NCBI RefSeq assembly: GCF_003730195.1
Contig: NZ_QWGG01000008.1
Coordinates: 124,969-188,968, forward strand
Origin: Halosimplex salinum
GTDB taxonomy: Archaea > Halobacteriota > Halobacteria > Halobacteriales > Haloarculaceae
Direction: 5' to 3'
Length of the DNA stretch: 64,000 bases
Both the position numbers and the translations under genes were made by a program. Below, in pieces: positions 49,737 through 58,310 of the stretch; position 1 is the stretch's first letter, and every line of letters starts with the position of its first letter. The notes under the pieces were generated by a model that made no database searches, was not told the DNA's origin, and saw only the letters and a list, made by a program, of their open reading frames with translations.

Positions 49737-51674
49737 TCAGGCGACCGTCTCGTCCATCGGGACGCGCTCGTGGTGCTCCGGGAGCGCCCGGGCGTCCTCC
49801 GGGAGGAGGGCGACGACCAGATACGTCGCGTGGTCGGCGAAGTACTCGACGAGGTCGGCGATCCGCTCGGCGTCGATCGCCTCCAGCGAGTCCAGCAGGA
49901 CGAACGGGACCGTCTCCGCCACGTCGTGGACGAGATACCCCGCGAGCGCCACGACCAGTCCGATGACCTCGCGCTCGGACTCCGAGAGGTGGTCGACGGT
50001 GTCGTCGTAGACGGACCCCTCCGGCGTCGACCGCACGACGTGCAGGTCGAACTCGCTCTCGGGGGCCACCGCGTCCGGGTCCGCGTCGGTCTTGCGTTCG
50101 AGCCACACCCGCTCGACGTTGTCGTAGCCCAGTCGGTCGAGCACGGTCGCCATGTGGTCGTTGAACGTCTCGACTGCCGCCCGCTCCAGGTCTGCGATCC
50201 GGTCGCGCAGGTCTGTCAGCGCCTCGCGGTGGGCTTCGATCTCCGTTTCGAGGCGGTCGCGCCGGTCTCGCTCCGCCTCGACCGCGTCGATCTCCCCCTC
50301 CAGCGACCCGATCGCCTCGTCGATCTGCCCGCGCTCGTACTCCAGTTCCGAGAGGCGACGGTACCGCTCCACCAGGTCGCTGTCGGCCGCCGCGGCCGAC
50401 GCTTCGGCCTCGCGTTCGAGGTCGTCGATGCGCTCCCGGAGGTCGTCGACCCGGTCCGTCAGGTCGTCGATCCGCGACTCGCGGCGGTCGATCTCCTCGT
50501 CGAGGTCCTCGAGTTCCGCAGCCAGTGACTCGTGTTCCTGCACGTCCTCTCGCAGGGTGGCGACGCGTTCGCGCTGTTCGCCGAGCCCGTCGCGGAGGTC
50601 GTCGCGTTCGCGCCGTTTCTCCTCGATCACCGACCGCAAGTCGTCGACGCGCTCGGCGATCTCGCCGCGCTCGACCGTCGTCCCGCAGGTCCAGCACTCG
50701 ACCCGCTCCGCACTCGGGTCGAGCGCCGAAGTCACGTCGCCGCCGTCTCCGTCGCCCGCGCCGTCTACCCCCGGGACGACGTCGGCGGTCCCGTCGGCGA
50801 GGCCCTCGTTGAACTCGACGATCGACACGAGGTTGTTGATCGTGTTCTCGAGCGACCGGCGGCGCGCCTGGAGCGAGTCGAGTTCGTCCCTCGCCGCCTC
50901 GAGTTCGGCCCGCGGCGCGTCGATACGCTCGAGCCGTTCTGCGACGGACTCGCGCTCGTCCTCGAGCGACTCCACGGACGCCCGCTGGGTCTCCAGTCGG
51001 TCCCGCACGTCCTGATACTCCTCACGCGCGTCTCTGAGCCGCTGGACGACGCCCCCGGCCGCCTCGTCGGGCGGGGCGTCGGCCTCGCCGTCGACCGCCG
51101 TCTCGACGGTCTCCAGCTCCTCGACGACCGCCTCGCGCTCGTCGCGGCGGGCCGCGAGGCGCTCCCGGAGGTCGGGCAAGCGGTCGAGTTCGCGCTCCGC
51201 GTCGGCGAGCTCCGCCGAGAGGGTCCGTACTTCCCGCCCGCGACGGTCGATCTCGGCGCGGATCTCCCCGGTGTCGACGGGGGCCATCACGACTTCGCGG
51301 AGGGCGTCGCCGTCGCCCCGCTCGGCGGCCTGTCGCGCGCGGTTCGTCGCGAGCACGCAACTGAACAGGTCGGCGAGCGCCGACTCGTCCGTGTACGGGT
51401 CGCCGCTCGTGCGGACACCTCCCTCTGTCCGTTCGAAGCGCCGCGTGTAGGTCGCTCCGCCGACCGCGAGTTCGACCGACCCCTCGTCGGCGTCGGCCTT
51501 GAGTTCGCCGGCGGACCCGCCCAGCGCCGCCGCGATCGACCGCAGCAGCGACGTGCGGTTCGTCGCGTTCCGACCCGTGAGCACCGTCACCCCGGGGTCG
51601 AACGTCACCTGCCGGTCCTCGATACCGCCGAGGTTGCGAACGGAGACGGTCACGGCGTCGTCGGGCGTCGTCAT
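49737..51674 (-). CDS. Archaea-specific SMC-related ATPase
   Basis: 645 residues, RecF/SMC-like. N-terminal ATPase part VTVSVRNLGGIEDRQVTFDPGVTVLTGRNATNRTSLLRSIAAALGG, two long coiled coils (about 155-300 and 345-510) with a CWTC zinc-hook-like turn near residue 323, then LSESEREVIGLVVALAGYLV (signature) and VPFVLLDSLEAID (Walker B with Asp). The P-loop reads GRNATNRTS rather than GxxxxGK(S/T): the invariant Lys is Arg. This is characteristic of the haloarchaeal SMC-related group and may mean altered or lost ATP hydrolysis. Likely role in chromosome organisation or repair, possibly with RdfA. Confidence 0.87.
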   Translation of the reverse strand: MTTPDDAVTVSVRNLGGIEDRQVTFDPGVTVLTGRNATNRTSLLRSIAAALGGSAGELKADADEGSVELAVGGATYTRRFERTEGGVRTSGDPYTDESALADLFSCVLATNRARQAAERGDGDALREVVMAPVDTGEIRAEIDRRGREVRTLSAELADAERELDRLPDLRERLAARRDEREAVVEELETVETAVDGEADAPPDEAAGGVVQRLRDAREEYQDVRDRLETQRASVESLEDERESVAERLERIDAPRAELEAARDELDSLQARRRSLENTINNLVSIVEFNEGLADGTADVVPGVDGAGDGDGGDVTSALDPSAERVECWTCGTTVERGEIAERVDDLRSVIEEKRRERDDLRDGLGEQRERVATLREDVQEHESLAAELEDLDEEIDRRESRIDDLTDRVDDLRERIDDLEREAEASAAAADSDLVERYRRLSELEYERGQIDEAIGSLEGEIDAVEAERDRRDRLETEIEAHREALTDLRDRIADLERAAVETFNDHMATVLDRLGYDNVERVWLERKTDADPDAVAPESEFDLHVVRSTPEGSVYDDTVDHLSESEREVIGLVVALAGYLVHDVAETVPFVLLDSLEAIDAERIADLVEYFADHATYLVVALLPEDARALPEHHERVPMDETVA

Positions 51675-51974
51675 CGATTATCCACTCTATTGAGGGGATC
51701 GCCAGCCGACACTTCAACCTTTGGACCCGCTTACCGGCGGTACGCCCGTCGTACCGGAACGTGCACGGGAGATCGCCCTCGCGCCGGAACAGTGTCCGGC
51801 GTGGCGACGGTCGTGCCGCGATGTCCCGGTGCGGGGCCGCGGCGAGGCCGCGCCACGGCGTCCCGGTGCGGGCCGGGCGACGGTCGTGGCGCAGTGGCAC
51901 CGGGCGAGCCAGAGGCGACGACAGCGCCGCAGTGACCCGCTGCGAGACCCGCGCGACGACGGTCCCGCCCTCGG
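51675..51974. other. Intergenic gap, no gene seen
   Basis: 300 bases between the SMC-related gene start and the YwbE-family stop, both on the minus strand. An AT-rich stretch at about 51675-51695 (ATCGATTATCCACTCTATTG) likely holds the promoter of the SMC-related gene. The remainder is GC-rich with no clear signal. Confidence 0.45.
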
Positions 51975-52181
51975 TCACACCTCGGGCGCGATCCGCTTCA
52001 CGCGGCCGGTGACGCCCGACTCGAGTTTGACTCCGATTCCGTCCGAGTGGGTCCGTTCGTCGGTGACGATCACCTTGACGTCGCCGACGATCGGTTCGCT
52101 CTCGTCGGTTTGCTGGTCCCGGACGACCTCGACGGCCATTCCCGGCCGGAGGCCGTCGCGACTGGGCAGGTCGGCGGCCAT
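51975..52181 (-). CDS. YwbE family protein (DUF2196)
   Basis: 68 residues covering one complete YwbE domain: RDGLRPGMAVEVVRDQQTDESEPIVGDVKVIVTDERTHSDGIGVKLESGVTGRVKRI. The small beta-barrel with the GxV(K)xILT-like turn and HxxGIKVxLxxGxxGRV is preserved. Function unknown, suggested nucleic-acid or translation link. ATG at 52181 is the only good start. Divergent from the CBS gene at 52330. Confidence 0.92.
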   Translation of the reverse strand: MAADLPSRDGLRPGMAVEVVRDQQTDESEPIVGDVKVIVTDERTHSDGIGVKLESGVTGRVKRIAPEV

Positions 52182-52329
52182 ACCCGGAGTTACGGTCGCC
52201 GCGGAAAAAATCCCCGCCCGGCGGACGACGGGTCGGCACCCGAATCGAGTGGTTCGGACCGCGACGCGGCCCGAATACTGGCGCTTGCAAGCCCGCGCCA
52301 TATCAGCCGAGCGCCCGAACAGCGTTCGA

Positions 52330-53559
52330 ATGGATATCGCGGAGGCTCTCACGACCGAGTATCGCGAGTTCGACCCCAACACGACGGTGTCGAAGCTCCT
52401 GGGCGCGTTCCATACCCACCGCGATCCCGGGCTGTTAGTCGGCTCCGGCGACGGGATCGTCGGCATCGTCACGCGCGACGTGCTGATCAACTCCCAGCAC
52501 GACCCCGATCAGAAGGCGAAGTCGGTCATGCGCGACGACGTGCCGCGCGTCGACCGCCGCGACGACATCCGCGAGGTGTCACGCCGGATGGTCGAGAGCG
52601 AGTTCCCCATCCTCCCCGTCTACGACGGCGAGCAGTTCGAGGGCGTCGCCACCAACGAGAGCGTCGCCGCCGCGACCGAACCGTTCCTCGACGCGCTCGA
52701 CGTGAGCGACGTGTACAGCCGCGACCTGCGCTCGGTCCAACCCGACACGACCCTCGGCGAGGTGATCAACCTGCTCCGCACCAACAGCATCTCGCGCGTG
52801 CCGGTCATCGACGAGTCCGGCGACGCCGTCGGGATCATCAGCACCTTCGACCTGCTGGATTTCACCGTCCGCGCGACCAAGCAGGAACAGGGCGGGAACG
52901 CCAGCGGCTTCGGCGAAGGGACGGGGTCGGGAGACACCGCGAAGTCCCACGGCGGGTTCGGCGAGCGCGCCGGCGTCGCCTCGCGGATGCTCGACCTGCC
53001 CGCCCGGGACGTGATGAACTCCCCCGTCGAGACCACCGGCCCGACGACCGGCCTCGGCGAGGCCGTCCACGAGATGCTGGAGAACGACTACTCGTCGCTG
53101 GTCGTCGAGATCCCCGGCGAGGGCGTCGACGGCATCGTCACGCTGACCGACGTGCTCCGGTCGCTCACGTGGACCCCCGACGAGGGCGCGACGCGCCTGC
53201 AGGTGTTCGGCGCCCGGTATCTCACCAGCATGAGCAGGGAGGAGATCGCCGACCTCATCGACAAGGTCGAGGGGAAGTACGACGAGATGGACGTCATCGA
53301 GGCCTACGTGATCCTCCACAAGCACAAGGAGCGCCAGCGCGGGTCGCCGCTCATCCAGGCGACGATCCGGCTGTTCACCGACCGCGGCCGCTTCGCCGGC
53401 ACCGGCGAGGAGTACGGCGACGCGCCGGCGATCCGGAGCGCCCGCGACAACCTCGAACGCACGGTGCTCGACGACAAGGGGCGCACGATGAAGGACCGCC
53501 GCGGTCGGCGGAGCCAGGAGGACGCCGAGCGACTCCTCGGCTGGTGGCTCGAAGCCTGA
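52330..53559 (+). CDS. Four-CBS-domain protein
   Basis: 409 residues with two CBS pairs: residues 10-115 (GAFHTHRDPGLLVGSGDGIVGIVTRDVLI, MVESEFPILPVYDGEQFEGVATNESV) and 125-285 (LLRTNSISRVPVIDESGDAVGIISTFDLLDF, MLENDYSSLVVEIPGEGVDGIVTLTDVL). The last 110 residues (TRLQVFGARYLTSMSREEIADLIDKVEGKYDEMDVIEAYVILHKHKERQRGSPLIQATIRLFTDRGRF) resemble a ribosome-hibernation/HPF-like or dsRBD-like fold, a combination common in haloarchaea. It may link energy charge to translation. The ATG at 52330 follows the initial domain boundary. Confidence 0.9.
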   Translation: MDIAEALTTEYREFDPNTTVSKLLGAFHTHRDPGLLVGSGDGIVGIVTRDVLINSQHDPDQKAKSVMRDDVPRVDRRDDIREVSRRMVESEFPILPVYDGEQFEGVATNESVAAATEPFLDALDVSDVYSRDLRSVQPDTTLGEVINLLRTNSISRVPVIDESGDAVGIISTFDLLDFTVRATKQEQGGNASGFGEGTGSGDTAKSHGGFGERAGVASRMLDLPARDVMNSPVETTGPTTGLGEAVHEMLENDYSSLVVEIPGEGVDGIVTLTDVLRSLTWTPDEGATRLQVFGARYLTSMSREEIADLIDKVEGKYDEMDVIEAYVILHKHKERQRGSPLIQATIRLFTDRGRFAGTGEEYGDAPAIRSARDNLERTVLDDKGRTMKDRRGRRSQEDAERLLGWWLEA

Positions 53560-53631
53560 CCGCCGTCGGAGTCCGGCCGCCGCTCACGCTCGAATCGCTC
53601 GACACCCCGACCGACCCGGAGACCGCTTACC

Positions 53632-53802
53632 ATGAACTCGATTTCCAAATCACAGGGCCTGCGCCCGAACGGCGAGATGAGCATGATCGGCTACGCGATC
53701 GCTGCCATCCTCTTCGTCGGGTTGCTCCCGCTGTTGCCCGTCTTCGTAGTGTACTACGTCGTCGACAAGATCACCGGTGGCGGACGCGAGTCCGATTACT
53801 GA
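53632..53802 (+). CDS. 56-aa small membrane protein
   Basis: MNSISKSQGLRPNGEMSMIG precedes one strongly hydrophobic helix (about 18-45: YAIAAILFVGLLPLLPVFVVYYVV) and a short charged tail. The EMSxIGY motif before the helix recurs in a family of small haloarchaeal membrane proteins of unknown function. 72 bases after the CBS gene on the same strand, possibly co-transcribed. Confidence 0.75.
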   Translation: MNSISKSQGLRPNGEMSMIGYAIAAILFVGLLPLLPVFVVYYVVDKITGGGRESDY

Positions 53803-53832
53803 ATCCGGCCGGCCCGCTCGATACCGGCCTGT

Positions 53833-53922
53833 ACCGTCGACCGCTCACCCCCGCTCGGTACCGCCCCGCACCGTCGACCGCTCACCCCCGCTCGGTACCG
53901 CCCCGCACCGTCGACCGCTCAC
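53833..53922. repeat. 37-bp tandem repeat, 2.4 copies
   Basis: Unit of 37 bases beginning ACCGTCGACCGCTCACCCCC occurs at 53833-53869 and 53870-53906, with a partial third copy at 53907-53922. The partial copy overlaps the last codon and stop of the minus-strand glycosylase gene, hinting that the array grew by duplication of that gene end. No known function; likely slippage. Confidence 0.9.
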
Positions 53923-54479
53923 TCCCCTTCGGCGATCTTCCTGGCTACCCGCAGGTCCCGTTCGAGCATCGGCTCGATAGCGTCGTCGTAGAACGTCGCC
54001 GCGGGGTGGTAGGTCGGCAGGATCAGCCGGCCGTCGACCTCGTAGGTCTCGTCGCGGAGGTCGCCGATCGGCTCGTCGCTGTCGAGCAGCGCCCCGCCCG
54101 CGACGGCGCCGAGCGTGACGACGACGTCCGGGTCCACGAGGGCCAGTTCCGCCTCCAGAACCGGCTTCCAGGCCCGTCGCTCGTCGGCCGTCGGGCCCCG
54201 GTTCTCCGGCGGTCGGACCTTGACGAGGTTCGTGATGTACACGTCCGCCCGGTCGATCCCGGTCGTCTCGAGGAGCGCGTCGAGGCGCCGCCCCGCCTGA
54301 CCGACGAACGGCGCGCCCTGCTCGACCTCGGTCGCGCCCGGCGCCTCTCCCACGAACGCGATCGACGCGTCCAGCGGCCCGCTCGCAGGCACGAACCGCT
54401 CGCTGTCGACGAACGTCTCGGGGACCGCGTCGAGTTCCGCCGCGAATCGCTCCTGGAAGTCGAACTCGGTCATGTTCAC
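53919..54479 (-). CDS. Uracil-DNA glycosylase family 4-like, without Fe-S cysteines
   Basis: 186 residues. Family motifs: IAFVGEAPGATEVEQGAPFVGQAGRRLDALLE (GEAPG-x2-E, G-x-PFVG-x-AG), YITNLVKVRPPENRGPTADERRAWKPVL and LPTYHPAA (the HPA motif that holds uracil). The protein contains no cysteine at all: in family 4 enzymes the K-C-R-PP and A-C-x-P-x-L positions carry 4Fe-4S ligands, here Val and Trp. So it either folds without the cluster or has changed role. It would excise uracil from DNA in base-excision repair. A Met two codons in is an alternative start. Confidence 0.87.
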   Translation of the reverse strand: MNMTEFDFQERFAAELDAVPETFVDSERFVPASGPLDASIAFVGEAPGATEVEQGAPFVGQAGRRLDALLETTGIDRADVYITNLVKVRPPENRGPTADERRAWKPVLEAELALVDPDVVVTLGAVAGGALLDSDEPIGDLRDETYEVDGRLILPTYHPAATFYDDAIEPMLERDLRVARKIAEGE

Positions 54480-54604
54480 GGTTGGGCGCGGACGCTGAAC
54501 GGGCTTTCGCCGGCGAGTGAGGGCGAAACGGGGAGCGAGTCCGCGCAGTTCACCCCGCCTGCGCCGGGAGCAGACCTTTCCGGGTCGTCGGCCTGGCCGG
54601 AACG

Positions 54605-54793
54605 ATGCCGGACGACGGTGATTCGTACGACCCGGACCCGGAACGCGTCCGGCGCTCCGCGAACGAGCGCCGCAACGAGCGAACGGGGATCGTCGACTTC
54701 GAAGACGGCGACGCGTACGTCGATCCGGACCCCGGGATCGCCGAGACGGTCGCTATCGCCGTCGCAGACTTGCGAATCCACCGTCAAGTTTGA
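54605..54793 (+). CDS. Small acidic hypothetical protein
   Basis: 62 residues, acidic N-terminus (MPDDGDSYDPDPERVRRSANERRNER) followed by GIVDFEDGDAYVDPDPGIAETVAIAVADL. No family recognised. The composition is typical of a real haloarchaeal protein; the final YVDPDP segment resembles YVDPHPSITD in the protein at 62640-63965. Confidence 0.6.
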   Translation: MPDDGDSYDPDPERVRRSANERRNERTGIVDFEDGDAYVDPDPGIAETVAIAVADLRIHRQV

Positions 54794-54833
54794 TAGGAGC
54801 ACCCCGCTAACCGGGCGCTCGGAGAGCACTCCT

Positions 54834-55616
54834 ATGAGCCAGATGTACGAAACGACCCCGACCCCGCAGCGGAACAGCCAGCACACTCCCCAGCAGTTCT
54901 CGGGCGACACTCAGTCAGGGGCGAGCGGCAGCCAGGCCCCCGCGCCCCAGACACAGGCCGAGATGCCACAGAGCCAGGCCGGGATGGCGCAGGGGCAGGC
55001 CGGCGCTCCGACCGCGCCGGTCGGCCAGCTGTTCCCGACCCGCAGTTACCTGCCCGAGCCGGTCAGGGCGAGGAGCATCGGCGTACTCAACCAGTGTCTC
55101 GCGGACCTCACGGCCATCCAGATGCAGCTCAAATCGGCCCACTGGAACGTCAAGGGCCAGGAGTTCTACCAGCTTCACGCGCTCTTCGAGGACATGATCG
55201 AGGAGTTCGAGGGCTTCGTCGACGAGGTCGCCGAGCGAGCCAGCGCCCTCGGAGGCCGTCCACCGGGAACGGCCCGGGAGGTCGCACAGAACACCACGAT
55301 CCCGGCGCTGGCGCCCCAGACCGTCGAGGGAATGGCGCTCGTGTCGGAGATGGCCGACCGACTCGCTATCCTCGACGCGAACCTCTACGAGCAACTCGAG
55401 ACCGTCACCCAGGAGAACGACCTCGACACCGCCGACCTCATCAACGAGGTGTCGCGGGCGGTCGCCAAGTCGCTGTGGTTCCTCGAAGCTCACCTCCAGT
55501 CCGCACTCCCCGCGCAGCCGGCCGGCGGTGCGGGCGGCGGACAGCCCGCGGGGGGGCTGTCGACCACCGAGACGGGCATCCAGCAGTCGATGAACTCGCA
55601 GGGCCCGATGCGGTAG
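54834..55616 (+). CDS. Dps-like ferritin with disordered N-terminus
   Basis: 260 residues. Residues 1-70 are Gln/Pro/Ala-rich (PQRNSQHTPQQFSGD, QTQAEMPQSQAGMAQGQAG). The Dps core follows: LNQCLADLTAIQMQLKSAHWNVKGQEFYQLHALFEDMIEEFEGFVDEVAERASALGG, with His of HWNVKG and Asp/Glu of the FEDMIEEFE helix forming the intersubunit ferroxidase site. Dps 12-mers oxidise iron with peroxide and protect DNA. The last 40 residues (AQPAGGAGGGQPAGGLSTTETG) are again disordered. Both tails are far longer than in usual Dps and would decorate the shell surface. Confidence 0.9.
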   Translation: MSQMYETTPTPQRNSQHTPQQFSGDTQSGASGSQAPAPQTQAEMPQSQAGMAQGQAGAPTAPVGQLFPTRSYLPEPVRARSIGVLNQCLADLTAIQMQLKSAHWNVKGQEFYQLHALFEDMIEEFEGFVDEVAERASALGGRPPGTAREVAQNTTIPALAPQTVEGMALVSEMADRLAILDANLYEQLETVTQENDLDTADLINEVSRAVAKSLWFLEAHLQSALPAQPAGGAGGGQPAGGLSTTETGIQQSMNSQGPMR

Positions 55617-55713
55617 ACCGCGACCGGCCGGCGGCCTCGGTCGGCGGTCTCGTTCGGAGTGGCGCGAACGAACCCGCAAACAGAGTTTTCCACCCGGGAC
55701 CCCAACTGAGAGT

Positions 55714-56052
55714 ATGAGCGGAAGAGGCGAGACGCCCGACGAGGAATCGGACCAGCAAGCCACCGACGACGTCGAGTCGCTGTCGTTCGGCCAAACGCTC
55801 TTCGACGACGCCGGCCGCCCCGTGGGGACGATCCGCGGGATCGAGGAGGGCGGCGTCTTCGTGACGACGCGCGAGGGCGTCGAGTCGCTTAGCGTCGAAC
55901 ACGCCCGGTCGGGCCACTCCTTCGGCGAGGCCGAACTGATGTGGCGCTGCACGAACTGCGGCGAGATGGGCGAGATACAGGACGGGCTCCCCGACACCTG
56001 TCCGGGCTGTGGCACCGAGAAGGAAGACCTGATGTACTGGACCGAGGACTGA
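55714..56052 (+). CDS. PRC-barrel-like protein with zinc ribbon
   Basis: 112 residues. LSFGQTLFDDAGRPVGTIRGIEEGGVFVTTREGVESLSVEHARSGHSFGEAELMWRCTNCGEMGEIQDGLPDTCPGCGTEKEDLMYWTED: an N-terminal beta-barrel-like half and a C-terminal rubredoxin-like ribbon with CTNC and CPGC, four Cys for one metal. Common in haloarchaea next to Dps or other oxidative-stress genes; it could be an electron-transfer or regulatory partner. Starts at the first ATG after the Dps gene, same strand. Confidence 0.82.
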   Translation: MSGRGETPDEESDQQATDDVESLSFGQTLFDDAGRPVGTIRGIEEGGVFVTTREGVESLSVEHARSGHSFGEAELMWRCTNCGEMGEIQDGLPDTCPGCGTEKEDLMYWTED

Positions 56053-56494
56053 GACCGCCCCTGGCGCGGAGCCACCGAGACGACGCCGCCGCTCGGACCG
56101 GCCGACGACACGAGGGGTCCCCCGGGCGTCCGCCATTTTTCGTCCAGATCGTGAGAAAGCGACAGGGAAGAGAGGGGAGACTGTGAGGTGAGAGTGGGGT
56201 GGGTCGGGTGGGTGGGGTGGGGTCGGAGTGATTCCGACGGGGTCAGTGCGCTGACGGAACAGCAACGTCTCCCCGGGTGGACAATACATGTGCATCGGTA
56301 TCAAACCACATATTATCTCGGTTAATCACGGATCGGCGACTCGCCGTCGACGCGGTGAGCGTCCGCGCTGCTATCGCTGTGAGAAGTGTGCAGACGGCTC
56401 GGTCGAAGCGAGTCGGCGCCCGCTGGCGGCGAGTCGCGAGCGTCGAGACACCGGCCGCGTCCGTTCGTCCGCGACGGCTGTGAGCCGGTGGCCG
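56053..56494. other. Convergent intergenic region with G-rich quadruplex motif
   Basis: No gene. From 56196 to 56223 the plus strand has six runs of three or four guanines separated by T or TC, an excellent G-quadruplex candidate. It lies between the ends of convergent genes, like the CGGGG array at 14166, and may help terminate transcription. Confidence 0.65.
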
Positions 56495-56860
56495 CTACTG
56501 TCCGCCGGTATCGTAGGGGTTCTGAGCCGGACCGCCGGGGAACTGCTGGGCCTGCTGTTGCTGAGCCATCTGGCCCTGTGGACCGGCCGGAGGGGACGGC
56601 GGCGCGCCTCCCCGACCGGGCTCGGGTGTCGCGGCCCGACTCCCGGGCCCGCCGGTCTGGACCATCTCGTCCGGGACGACGAACCGGAGCTCCGTGATCG
56701 GAACGAAGCCGGTCGCTCTCCGTTCCTCGGACTCCTCTTCCTCCTCGTCGTCCGTCCGTGTCTCGCGACGGCCGGTGTCCTGGTAGAGCAACACGCCGGA
56801 GTCTAACGCCTCGAAGTCGGTACACTGGATCGAAGTGCCGTCTTTACAGACAACTTGCAT
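56495..56860 (-). CDS. Hypothetical beta-rich protein with disordered Gln/Pro tail
   Basis: 121 residues from the ATG at 56860. Residues 1-75 (MQVVCKDGTSIQCTDFEALD, then LLYQDTG, acidic EEEEESEE insert, GFVPITELRFVVPDEMVQ) look like a small beta domain broken by an acidic loop; residues 80-121 are Gly/Pro/Gln-rich (MAQQQQAQQFPGGPAQ). No named family recognised; similar short proteins occur in haloarchaea without known role. The upstream frame extension is not convincing. Confidence 0.7.
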   Translation of the reverse strand: MQVVCKDGTSIQCTDFEALDSGVLLYQDTGRRETRTDDEEEEESEERRATGFVPITELRFVVPDEMVQTGGPGSRAATPEPGRGGAPPSPPAGPQGQMAQQQQAQQFPGGPAQNPYDTGGQ

Positions 56861-57014
56861 CGTGAAACACCACCGGCGATTGGCCGCCCGGTGGGATAAG
56901 TATCGGCGAACTATCACGGACGGAACCGACAGGTATCGTCGGGTTACTCCAGAGAACCGCGGTCGCTCGATCCGGGTGTACCGAACGATGCGGCCGTCGG
57001 ATTGCCCGGACGGC

Positions 57015-57977
57015 TTAGCTGTTCTCGGTCGGCGTCTCGGCCGCCGTCGACTCGCTCTCGCCGACGCCAGTCACCTGTGCGGCGGGACGCTGGCTGTCAG
57101 CCCGCGACTGAGAAGGGGCCTGCTCGCTGCCCACTTCCTGTCGAATCGGCGGCGTCGGCCGCTGTGCGTCCGCTGGACGGTACTGCCCGTTCCCCGGCGA
57201 CTGCGTCGGCGGCTGGCCGGTCTGCGCTCCCTGGATAGGTGGCGCTGACAGCTGTCGAGGGTGGTGCGCCTGCTGCTGTGACTGTGGAGGCTGCGGCAGC
57301 TCCTGGCCCTGAATCTGTGGCTGTGGAGGGGCCTGCGGGAAGGGACCTTGCGGGATCGGTTGCTGCGGGGGCTGGGCCTGCGGCTGTGGAGGTTGTGCCT
57401 GTGGTTGCGAGGGGTGGGGCTGGGTCTGTGGCTGTGGAGGCTGATCCTGCGGCTGTGGGGGCTGGGCCTGTGGTTGCGGGGGCTGACCCTGTGACTGTGG
57501 GGGCTGGGTCTGTGGCTGCGAAGGTTGCGCCTGCGGTTGCGGAGGTTGCGCCTGAGGCTGTGGAGTCTGACCCTGTGTCTGTGGAGGCTGGCCCTGTGAC
57601 TGTGCGGGCGGTTGTCCGGCCATCGCGCCGTCGCCGGAGACGGCCGACGCGAACTGCTGGCCCGTATCGAGGCTCTGCTGGCCGAGCGAGGTCGCCCCCT
57701 GCATCCCCTGTTCGGTCAGTTCGGAGGTGTCACGGGCGGCGCTCTCGACGGTGTCGAGGTACGTGTCGAGCGCGTTGCGGGTGAGCTCGACGCCCTGTGT
57801 CCCCATCCAGTCGGATATCTCCAGCCCGTTGAGCATCATCTGGGCGACGTTACGCTGGAGGGCGACGGTCTGCTGGAGCGGAACCTCGACGGCCTGCTCC
57901 ATCGCTCGCTGGCTGTTCTCGAGTGTGTTCCGTTGCAGCTCGATCGCTTTACTGACGAGTTGGTTTGTCTGACTCAT
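57015..57977 (-). CDS. Phasin-like helical protein with long PQ-repeat tail
   Basis: 320 residues. The first 115 residues are amphipathic helices (LVSKAIELQRNTLENSQRAMEQAVEVPLQQTVALQRNVAQMML, QGVELTRNALDTYLDTVESAARDTSELTEQG) resembling phasins, the surface proteins of polyhydroxyalkanoate granules. From 120 to 230 the chain is almost entirely QPPQPQAQ-type repeats, then mixed low complexity. At DNA level this is an 18-24 base repeat. A role at a granule or other hydrophobic surface is inferred; no PHA synthase gene is in the window. Confidence 0.72.
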   Translation of the reverse strand: MSQTNQLVSKAIELQRNTLENSQRAMEQAVEVPLQQTVALQRNVAQMMLNGLEISDWMGTQGVELTRNALDTYLDTVESAARDTSELTEQGMQGATSLGQQSLDTGQQFASAVSGDGAMAGQPPAQSQGQPPQTQGQTPQPQAQPPQPQAQPSQPQTQPPQSQGQPPQPQAQPPQPQDQPPQPQTQPHPSQPQAQPPQPQAQPPQQPIPQGPFPQAPPQPQIQGQELPQPPQSQQQAHHPRQLSAPPIQGAQTGQPPTQSPGNGQYRPADAQRPTPPIRQEVGSEQAPSQSRADSQRPAAQVTGVGESESTAAETPTENS

Positions 57978-58310
57978 GTGTGTGATTTCGAAACCTGACG
58001 GTGAGCGGGCGATACGACGCCGACGGCGTCACGGGGTTGCCTGCGGCCCGAAGCGGGCGCTGGCTCCGCTCGTCCGTGGACCCCGTCGTCCCCACGGGAG
58101 TCGACCCTCGCAGGCGGTATAAATCGAGCGTACTGTTCAGCCGGTAAGCCGGTCTTCGACGCCGCTACGCGGGAGAAACCGCCGTCTTCGATACCGAACA
58201 GGCGAAATACCCGCCGACCCAGTCGGACCGTACCGCTCGCCTGCGCGCCGCTCCTCGGTAGGTGGTTCCTGTGGCGGAAACGAGTTCGGGCGGTGAGAAC
58301 CGACGCTCAG
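57978..58310. other. Intergenic gap, no gene seen
   Basis: 333 bases between two minus-strand genes. The upstream region of the phasin-like gene; no clear TATA box or repeat was recognised, and short frames are Arg-rich. Confidence 0.4.
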
